Shown here: positions 1 to 5,358 of the stretch, in pieces | Layout of the letters: every line of letters begins with the position of its first letter | Numbering within the stretch: position 1 is the first letter of the stretch | NCBI GenBank assembly: GCA_946402595.1 | Contig: CAMIWY010000055.1 | Location: 1 to 8,041 of the forward strand | DNA length: 8,041 nt | Reading direction: 5' to 3' | Source: an uncultured Clostridia bacterium | Lineage (GTDB): Bacteria; Bacillota; Clostridia; Peptostreptococcales; Anaerovoracaceae | Made by a program: the position numbers and the translations under genes | The notes under the pieces: model-generated | The model's database searches: none | What the model saw: the letters and a program-made list of their open reading frames with translations, nothing else | Told to the model about the DNA's origin: nothing

Positions 1-1396
1 GGTATACGTTTATGATATCCTTGAGCCCCGACTTCATCTTTTCGTATTTTGCCCTGCTCAGGAGAGTCCTGTCAGGGAGTCTTACGAGCGGGCTGTTTCC
101 GCCCTCATCCGCAGTCATCCCGGCTGTGATCTTCTCCATCTCGTCAGGGAGGAGTCCCAGCTCATGAGCGAGCTCTTCCTGCCTTACGAATCTGTGCTCA
201 CCCGACTTGGCTGCGATTATATCCTCAGTGCTTCCGCCAGCAAGGATCTCCATGCCGGCGAGCACTTCCTCACGGTTTCTCTTATGCTTGAGCGGCAGAG
301 TATCCAGTACAGTACCGCCTCCGACAGTTATTATCGGTGAATAGAATCTTATTATGAATTTATCCCCGCGCCTCAGAGCCATCGGCTCCTCGAGCCTCAG
401 CTGAGCATAGCACTCCTCACCTGCTGACAGTGCGTCCCTGTCAAGGAGAATGACCTTGGCCAGCACTTCTGCAGATCCCGAGTAGAGATGAACACGGCTG
501 TTGTTCAGCACTATACGGTCAGAAGAGCTGAACATTTTCAGTCCGACATCGATCATGGATGTGACTGTTACAGCATCTCTGGCTGCGAGCACATCGCCTC
601 TCGACACATCCTCCTTGCCTATAGCTGCGAGGTTGATTGCAGTCCTCTGGCCCGCAAGAGCCATGTCAGTCTCTTTGCCGTAAGTCTCGATGCCGCGCAC
701 CTTGACTTTGCGTCCGTCAGTGCCTCCCTGGCCTTCACCGGCGTGCGGGTATATGACGATCTCATCTCCGACTCTGACAGTGCCGTCTACAAGAGTTCCC
801 GTAACGACTGTGCCAAAACCTGATATCGTGAACACCCTGTCCACAGGCAGTCTGAAGAGCTCCTTCTCCTCACGGCGCTTGTTCTCCCTGTCGCATTTCT
901 CAACGATGGCCTCTCTCAGCACTTCTATATTCTCTCCGGTAGCTGCACTGACAGGAATTACAGGCTTGCCTTCAAGGAAGGTTCCCCTGAAATACTCGTT
1001 GACCTCGTCGAGGAGCAGCTCCATCCATTCCTCTTCGACCATGTCTGTCTTGGTCACTGCGATGATTCCGTCATCGATGCCGAGAGCGTTCAGGATCTCA
1101 AAGTGTTCCCTCGTCTGGGGCATTATACCCTCGTCCGCCGCTACGACGAAAAGCACGAAGTCTATGCCGCCTATTCCGGCGAGCATGTTCTTGATGAACT
1201 TTTCGTGACCCGGAACATCGATTACGCCGATGTTGTATCCTGCGTCATTGGGAATGTGGGCAAAACCGAGTTCGATCGTGATGCCGCGCTTCTTCTCTTC
1301 CATCAGACGGTCAGTGTCGATGCCGGAGAGTGCTTTTATCAGAGTTGTCTTGCCGTGGTCAACATGCCCGGCAGTACCGATAATAATGTTCTTCAT
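1..1396 (-). CDS. selB: Selenocysteine-specific translation elongation factor SelB (partial, C-terminus cut off)
   Basis: SelB is the EF-Tu-like GTPase that delivers selenocysteyl-tRNA-Sec to in-frame UGA codons through binding of a SECIS hairpin in the mRNA. The visible 465 residues begin MKNIIIGTAGHVDHGKTTL. The G1 loop GHVDHGKT is at 10-17, a switch I region RGITIELGFA at 38-47, G3 DVPGH at 60-64, and G4 TKTD at 115-118, the TKxD form typical of SelB. Beta-barrel domains follow, with the phrase FTISGFGTVVTGTL near residue 200. The family is usually somewhat over 600 residues, so the missing part should be the C-terminal winged-helix SECIS-binding region. The start ATG (1394-1396) has AAGGA about 3 nt upstream. 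The gene lies 46 bp after selA with no terminator between, so it should be co-transcribed with it. The reading frame is open to the window edge, with no frameshift seen. Confidence 0.96.
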   Translation of the reverse strand, partial: MKNIIIGTAGHVDHGKTTLIKALSGIDTDRLMEEKKRGITIELGFAHIPNDAGYNIGVIDVPGHEKFIKNMLAGIGGIDFVLFVVAADEGIMPQTREHFEILNALGIDDGIIAVTKTDMVEEEWMELLLDEVNEYFRGTFLEGKPVIPVSAATGENIEVLREAIVEKCDRENKRREEKELFRLPVDRVFTISGFGTVVTGTLVDGTVRVGDEIVIYPHAGEGQGGTDGRKVKVRGIETYGKETDMALAGQRTAINLAAIGKEDVSRGDVLAARDAVTVTSMIDVGLKMFSSSDRIVLNNSRVHLYSGSAEVLAKVILLDRDALSAGEECYAQLRLEEPMALRRGDKFIIRFYSPIITVGGGTVLDTLPLKHKRNREEVLAGMEILAGGSTEDIIAAKSGEHRFVRQEELAHELGLLPDEMEKITAGMTADEGGNSPLVRLPDRTLLSRAKYEKMKSGLKDIINVY

Positions 1397-1442
1397 ATGT
1401 CCTTATCTTTTCAGTAACAGCCATCAGTCCGTGACTGCAGCA

Positions 1443-2957
1443 CTATCTGAGTGCGTCAGCTATCAGGCCGAATTCGTCTTCAAATACTGTTCGTACGCAC
1501 AGGAGCAGCATGTCATCATGTATCCTTGCTACGACAGGCACCCTGCCCTTGCGCAGGCGGCGCTCGATGCCGTCCGCCGATCTGCTGCCGTCGCGGACAG
1601 AAACTGCCCATCCGGGCAGGCGCACCATAGGTGCCGAGCCGCCGCCGATCTGATCCTTCACGGCAACGATCTCCAGTTCCAGCCCGCTGTTCTCCTTTGC
1701 GATTTCTTCAGCGAGTCTCTCCGCCTTCGCCCTCATCTCATCTCCCGATGCCGAGATCATGTTCAGCACAGGGATGTCTCTGAGAGCGATCTTAGGGTCC
1801 TTATACTTGGCAAGTGTCGCCTCGAGTGCGGCAAAGGTCATCTTGTCGACTCTCATGGCACGCGCCAGAGGATGCTTCTTCATCCTGCTTATATATTTTT
1901 TCTTACCTACTATGATGCCTGCCTGCGGGCCTCCGAGCAGCTTGTCCCCGCTGAACAGCATGACATCGATACCTGTCGCCAGGGATGCCGGAATGTTAGG
2001 CTCTCTCAGGCCGTACTCCGACATGTCCAGCATCAGACCGTTGCCCATGTCGAATATTACAGGCAGGTCATGCTTCTTTCCTATCGCAACGAGATCCTCA
2101 AGGCTCGCCTCTTCAGTAAATCCGAGAATGTCATAGTTGGACTTGTGCACCTTCATGAGGGCTCCGGTCTCAAACCTCTTAGTCCCTCTCGGATCGTTCT
2201 TCCATGGCTCATCAGCGAGCATCTCCTTAGTCATGATCGCCTTCTCGTAATCGGACGGCTTGGTCTTGTTGCTGGTGCCGACCTCCTGAAGGAACGCACC
2301 GGACTGTGCCATGATGTCAGGGATCCTGAAAGCTCCCCCGATCTCAACAAGCTCGCTTCTGCTGACGATGATCTCTTTGCCTTCACCCATCGCAGCCAGA
2401 ACTATCATCGTTGCGGCAGCGTTGTTGTTTACGACCATCGCATCCTCAGCTCCGGTCAGCTCTGCGATGAGCTCACCTACAAGGTCATGTCTCGATCCGC
2501 GTGCGCCTTTCTCAACATTGTACTCAAGATCGGAGTAGCTGCGGGACACCTTAGCTACATTCTCCACGGCTTCAGCGCACAGCGGCGCTCTTCCGAGATT
2601 GGTGTGAAGAATCGTTCCCGTAGCATTCACAACAGGGTACAGATTGAGAGATTCATCTTCAGCAAGCCTTGCAGCTGCTCTTGCTGCTACATTGGCAGGC
2701 TCAAACTGACTGAAGAAGGATGCCAGCGCGTTCCTGCTCTCGTTGCTTCCGTGCAGAGCTCCGTCCGCAGCAGAATCGAGAACCGCCAGCCTCTCCTCAT
2801 CTATGTCAAGGATGTTCTTCCTCATATCTGCGATGACGCCGCGCACGGCCTCGGTTACGAGAAGAGATCCTTTTTCTTCAGATAAAACAACAAGAGACCC
2901 CTCTTTCAGAACTTCGTCGATCTTAGGGAGTCTCCTCAGCAATTCATTCTTATTCAT
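1443..2957 (-). CDS. selA: L-seryl-tRNA(Sec) selenium transferase SelA
   Basis: SelA is a cytoplasmic PLP enzyme that replaces the serine hydroxyl of Ser-tRNA-Sec with selenium from selenophosphate, giving Sec-tRNA-Sec. The 504 residues show an N-terminal helical region (about 1-100), the family signature VNATGTILHTNLGRAPL at 110-126, GTSNKT at 227-232, the aspartate-containing IFDMGNG at 301-307, and SGDKLLGGPQAG at 336-347 with the probable PLP lysine K339. Near the C-terminus is GGGSAPMVRLPGW (438-450). The start ATG has GGAGG 8 nt upstream. The protein is about 40 residues longer than E. coli SelA. Part of the excess appears to be an insertion around 243-264, between DYEKAI and LMKVHKSNY. 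The gene sits 72 bp downstream of tRNA-Sec and 46 bp upstream of selB. The stop codon is TAG. Confidence 0.97.
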   Translation of the reverse strand: MNKNELLRRLPKIDEVLKEGSLVVLSEEKGSLLVTEAVRGVIADMRKNILDIDEERLAVLDSAADGALHGSNESRNALASFFSQFEPANVAARAAARLAEDESLNLYPVVNATGTILHTNLGRAPLCAEAVENVAKVSRSYSDLEYNVEKGARGSRHDLVGELIAELTGAEDAMVVNNNAAATMIVLAAMGEGKEIIVSRSELVEIGGAFRIPDIMAQSGAFLQEVGTSNKTKPSDYEKAIMTKEMLADEPWKNDPRGTKRFETGALMKVHKSNYDILGFTEEASLEDLVAIGKKHDLPVIFDMGNGLMLDMSEYGLREPNIPASLATGIDVMLFSGDKLLGGPQAGIIVGKKKYISRMKKHPLARAMRVDKMTFAALEATLAKYKDPKIALRDIPVLNMISASGDEMRAKAERLAEEIAKENSGLELEIVAVKDQIGGGSAPMVRLPGWAVSVRDGSRSADGIERRLRKGRVPVVARIHDDMLLLCVRTVFEDEFGLIADALR

Positions 2958-2963
2958 CTATCC

Positions 2964-2970
2964 GACCTCC
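2964..2970 (-). promoter_or_regulatory. Ribosome binding site of selA
   Basis: The minus strand reads GGAGGTC here. The GGAGG core is 8 nt from the ATG at 2955-2957, which fixes the selA start. The leader hairpin at 2983-3010 ends 12 nt upstream of this site. Confidence 0.85.
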
Positions 2971-2982
2971 GGTTAAATGCAG

Positions 2983-3010
2983 CCGTACTGCCGCATGTCA
3001 GGCAGTACGG
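2983..3010 (-). promoter_or_regulatory. Perfect 10-bp stem-loop in the selA leader
   Basis: On the minus strand CCGTACTGCC and GGCAGTACGG pair perfectly around the 8-nt loop TGACATGC. The sequence after the hairpin in the direction of transcription is CTGCATTTAACC, not a T-run, so it is a poor intrinsic terminator. It lies 19 nt after the 3' end of tRNA-Sec and just ahead of the selA ribosome binding site. Possible roles are a processing or stabilising element that separates the tRNA from the mRNA, or a SECIS-like site for SelB feedback as described for the E. coli selAB leader. The structure is seen; the role is inference. Confidence 0.7.
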
Positions 3011-3029
3011 GAAACAGTTAATTATTAAG

Positions 3030-3127
3030 TGGCGGGAGTATGTGGGAATCGAACCCACCCGGGAGGCTCCTAACCCCCTGCAAACGGTTTTGAAGACCGC
3101 GAGGCACACCAGCACCTATCTACCCCC
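3030..3127 (-). tRNA. selC: tRNA-Sec (anticodon UCA)
   Basis: This is the UGA-decoding selenocysteine tRNA, 98 nt with encoded CCA (3030-3032) and discriminator G. The anticodon loop CTTCAAA is at 3089-3095, with UCA at 3091-3093, and its stem is GCGGT/ACCGT. The D stem is long, as expected of tRNA-Sec: six pairs AGGTGC/GTGCCT (two of them G-U) around TGGT. The long variable arm has a GGGGG/CCTCC stem. The T arm is GTGGG-TTCGATT-CCCAC. The acceptor is read as the bacterial 8-bp type, GGGGGTAG against ATACTCCC; it has one G-U pair, and the eighth, innermost pair is a G-A mismatch. The gene is directly upstream of selA in the same orientation. I found no convincing promoter between the epsC terminator and the tRNA. 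Confidence 0.96.
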
Positions 3128-3180
3128 AGGTCGCCTTTATTTACATGCGTGAATTCAGCACACACTTATAAGATTTTACC

Positions 3181-3223
3181 AAAAAAACAGCAGAGTATCA
3201 ACCTGATTCTGGTCCTCTGCTGT
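3181..3223 (-). terminator. Intrinsic terminator after epsC
   Basis: On the minus strand ACAGCAGAG (3223-3215) pairs with CTCTGCTGT (3195-3187) around a 19-nt loop, followed by a run of T (seven, counting the last stem base). It lies 50 bp past the epsC stop and 60 bp before tRNA-Sec, so it should isolate the epsC unit from the sel cassette. Confidence 0.85.
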
Positions 3224-3273
3224 CTGTCGTTATTGTCCGGTCTTTCCGTGCATCCGCTGTCTGACGCTGTCTG

Positions 3274-4200
3274 CTATATGAACAGTGCCGAGTTGCCCGG
3301 TTCGAGGGTGATGTTTCCGCTCTCGACCTCGTGTCTTCCCTGCCACAGCTGCTGGCCTGAAGACTTGTTGGTAACAGTCTTGCCCGCCTCGATCGAATGA
3401 GTGAGCCATACGTTACCGCCGATTACGCAGTCATCTCCGATGGATGTATCACCGCCCAGGATGGTCGCCCCGGCGTAAATGACAACGTTGTTGCCGATGT
3501 TAGGATGTCTCTTGACTCCCTTGACAGGAGTGCCGTCCTCAGCAAGATCGAAGCTCTTGGCTCCGAGCGTCACATGCTGGTACAGCTTGACGTGCTCGCC
3601 TATTACTGTTGTCTCACCGACTACGACACCCGTGCCGTGGTCGATAAAGAAGTATTTACCGATCGTCGCACCCGGATGGATGTCTATCCCCGTTGCCTGA
3701 TGAGCAAGCTCGGTCATAACACGCGGGATCATAGGTACACCCAGCTCATACAGTCTGTGCGCGATGCGGTAAGTGGCAATCGCCTTGAACGAAGGATATG
3801 TGATTATGACCTCATCAAGGCTGGCCGCTGCAGGGTCGCCCTCATAGCCTGCCTGAACATCAGTCTTCAGCACTTCCAGTATTTCCGGCAGGGCATCGAT
3901 CAGCTGTTCCGCCTTGTAGGCCGCACCGTCAGCACAGTCGCACACAAAGCTCAGAGCCTGAGTCAGAGCATCATATGCACGCATCAGTTCCCACGTTCTC
4001 TTTTCAGTCTCTACGAATCTGCCTCTCGCCTTGCCCATATGATAAGGGAACATAGCCGTAAGCAGGTGTTCGACCGCTTCCGCAACGATTTCCTCAACTC
4101 CGAGGAATCTTCCCTCGTCCGGTCTGGTATCGATCTCCGTCATGGCAGCTGCTATCTCTTCAAGATGCGCCGCACCTGTCCATCTGTTGTGTACTGTCAT
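3274..4200 (-). CDS. epsC: Serine O-acetyltransferase, EpsC type
   Basis: The enzyme makes O-acetyl-L-serine from serine and acetyl-CoA, the committed step of cysteine synthesis. The 308 residues comprise a helical N-terminal domain (about 1-165) and a left-handed beta-helix of hexapeptide repeats (about 170-275). Residues GIDIHPGATIG (171-181) and DHGTGVVVGETTVIG (187-201) match the CysE active-site region: D173 and H188 correspond to the aspartate and histidine of the catalytic pair in E. coli CysE. An insert with KSFDLAEDGTPVKGVKRHP (215-233) precedes the last coils, as in EpsC/SrpH-like members. The start has GGAGG 9 nt upstream. The gene is 58 bp behind the TSCPD gene and ends at a clear terminator. 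The substrate is assigned from the family; a different O-acetyltransferase specificity is less likely. The stop is TAG. Confidence 0.9.
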   Translation of the reverse strand: MTVHNRWTGAAHLEEIAAAMTEIDTRPDEGRFLGVEEIVAEAVEHLLTAMFPYHMGKARGRFVETEKRTWELMRAYDALTQALSFVCDCADGAAYKAEQLIDALPEILEVLKTDVQAGYEGDPAAASLDEVIITYPSFKAIATYRIAHRLYELGVPMIPRVMTELAHQATGIDIHPGATIGKYFFIDHGTGVVVGETTVIGEHVKLYQHVTLGAKSFDLAEDGTPVKGVKRHPNIGNNVVIYAGATILGGDTSIGDDCVIGGNVWLTHSIEAGKTVTNKSSGQQLWQGRHEVESGNITLEPGNSALFI

Positions 4201-4214
4201 ATCTCCGGTCCTCC

Positions 4215-4243
4215 GCAGAAAGTCTGCCGCCCGTATTAATACG
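4215..4243 (-). promoter_or_regulatory. Short palindrome and RBS-adjacent hairpin in the epsC leader
   Basis: CGTATTAATACG (4232-4243) is a perfect 12-bp palindrome. Next to it GCAGA-CTT-TCTGC (4227-4215, minus strand) forms a 5-bp hairpin that abuts the GGAGG ribosome binding site of epsC. Both lie in the 58-bp gap before epsC. They could be an operator or a translational control element, but this short A/T-rich palindrome could be chance. Confidence 0.3.
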
Positions 4244-4258
4244 TCTTTTCCCGTCTTC

Positions 4259-4522
4259 TTACGCGTTCTGCTCAGCCATCGCAGCTCTCAGAGCCTTGCT
4301 CAGCTGGTCAGGGCATGATGTGTTCTTGAAACCGCAGGTTGTCCCCTCGAGTCTCTCGATGACATCCTCAGCATCCATGCCTTTGATAAGCTTGGAAATG
4401 CCGTTCAGGTTGCCATTGCATCCGCCTGTGAATACGACGTCTTTGATCCTGTTTCCGTCAAGCTCGATCTCGATCATCTGTGAGCATGTGCCTTCCGGAT
4501 AAAAAGTAAACATTTTCTGCAT
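4259..4522 (-). CDS. TSCPD-domain protein (TIGR03905-like), function unknown
   Basis: This small 87-residue protein carries the signature tetrad TSCPD at 68-72. The four cysteines C13 (GTCSQ), C35 (GGCNGN), C63 (TTCGF) and C70 (SCPD) are spaced like a possible metal or redox site. The domain is known as a stand-alone clostridial protein and at the C-terminus of some coenzyme-B12-dependent ribonucleotide reductases; the cellular role of the stand-alone form is unknown to me. I chose the first ATG (4520-4522), with AGAAGG about 10 nt upstream; the ATG three codons later would be too far from it. It lies 57 bp after the HD-domain gene and 58 bp before epsC on the same strand, with no strong terminator in either gap, so the three may be one operon. 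The stop is TAA. Confidence 0.85.
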   Translation of the reverse strand: MQKMFTFYPEGTCSQMIEIELDGNRIKDVVFTGGCNGNLNGISKLIKGMDAEDVIERLEGTTCGFKNTSCPDQLSKALRAAMAEQNA

Positions 4523-4579
4523 TGATATAAAACCTTCTTTTTTATTATTGATTTCTGTGCCGTTGTACCGGAATTTTCA

Positions 4580-5155
4580 CTACAGACCGATCTTGTCTGC
4601 TATCTCTGTCATCGACTCAAGTGCGATGTCGATGAACTCGTCCCATGTGAGTCCCGTCTTCTCGATCTCCATCATGTACTGCCTGTTGGCGCCTGCAGCG
4701 AATCTCGACTCTTTGAATCTCTTGTTGACGGACTTGTGCTTGACGCTTGCGACCTTCTTGTCAGGATAGATCTGCGCGATGGCCTTGATGAATCCGGACA
4801 TAGGATCAGCAGCTATAAGAGCGTACTCGAGCGTGGTCTCAGGATTTTTGCCGCATACAGGATTGTGAGACATGATAGCATTCTCCATTACAGGGTCTCC
4901 GTATCCTTCCTCCTGAAGGATCTTTGCGGATGTAGGACCGTGTGTGGCAAAATCATCTCTCCACGGAGCAGTCTCTTCATCGAGGTCGTGAAGAAGTCCG
5001 CAGATACCCCAGTATTCAACATCATCCGGTGCCAGGCGCTTTGCAAGTCCGCGCATGATTGCCTCTACAGCATAGCTGTGAGTGATGTAGTGTTCACCCT
5101 TTACATATTTGCGAAGCAGTGCTTCAGCTTCGTCTCTTGTAAGTTTTGCTTCCAT
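4580..5155 (-). CDS. HD-domain metal-dependent hydrolase of unknown substrate
   Basis: A 191-residue soluble protein of the HD superfamily. Possible metal ligands in order are H26 (ITHSYAV), the HD pair H56-D57 (GLLHDLDEE), H72 (FATHGPT), H97 (IMSHNP) and D117 (IAADPMSG), the full pattern expected of an active HD phosphohydrolase. The extra histidines resemble the conserved clostridial group annotated as predicted HD-superfamily hydrolase. The substrate (nucleotide, phosphate ester or other) cannot be read from the sequence. An upstream in-frame ATG at 5203 would add 16 residues, but MEAKLTRDEAE at 5155 has GGAG 8 nt upstream and begins where the domain does. It is the first gene of a possible operon with the TSCPD protein and epsC, and is divergent from the ATPase gene at 5359. 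Promoter signals are weak (TTGACC-N16-CACTAT at 5203-5176). The stop is TAG. Confidence 0.85.
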   Translation of the reverse strand: MEAKLTRDEAEALLRKYVKGEHYITHSYAVEAIMRGLAKRLAPDDVEYWGICGLLHDLDEETAPWRDDFATHGPTSAKILQEEGYGDPVMENAIMSHNPVCGKNPETTLEYALIAADPMSGFIKAIAQIYPDKKVASVKHKSVNKRFKESRFAAGANRQYMMEIEKTGLTWDEFIDIALESMTEIADKIGL

Positions 5156-5163
5156 TATTATAA

Positions 5164-5167
5164 CTCC
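5164..5167 (-). promoter_or_regulatory. Ribosome binding site deciding the HD-hydrolase start
   Basis: The minus strand reads GGAG 8 nt upstream of the ATG at 5153-5155. This favours the 191-residue form over the longer reading frame that starts at 5203. Confidence 0.75.
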
Positions 5168-5358
5168 GTTTTTTGATAGTGCAGTATCCCTTTTCAGGGT
5201 CAATCAAAGCATATTCTACTACAAAAGAACAGGATTGCAAGCAGACAGATACCATTTTCCGCAGCCTTAAGAGGATAGATGCTTTCCCGACTATATCTGC
5301 CCGGAATATGGTAAACTGTAAGCAGGATAAGGAGAAATGATTCAGGAGAGGTTAACTT

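Noticed and set aside
1230..2885. A long plus-strand open frame of 551 codons opposite selA and selB
   Set aside because: It is antisense to two clear genes. Its translation is rich in Ser, Arg, Leu and His with no recognisable domain, and no ribosome binding site is evident.
2983..3010. The selA leader hairpin as an intrinsic terminator of tRNA-Sec
   Set aside because: No T-run follows the stem in the minus-strand direction.
3149..3400. An 83-codon plus-strand frame between tRNA-Sec and epsC
   Set aside because: It runs through the epsC terminator and into epsC in antisense, with no ribosome binding site.
3397..4239. A 280-codon plus-strand frame opposite epsC
   Set aside because: It is the complement of a well-supported acetyltransferase gene and its translation resembles no family.
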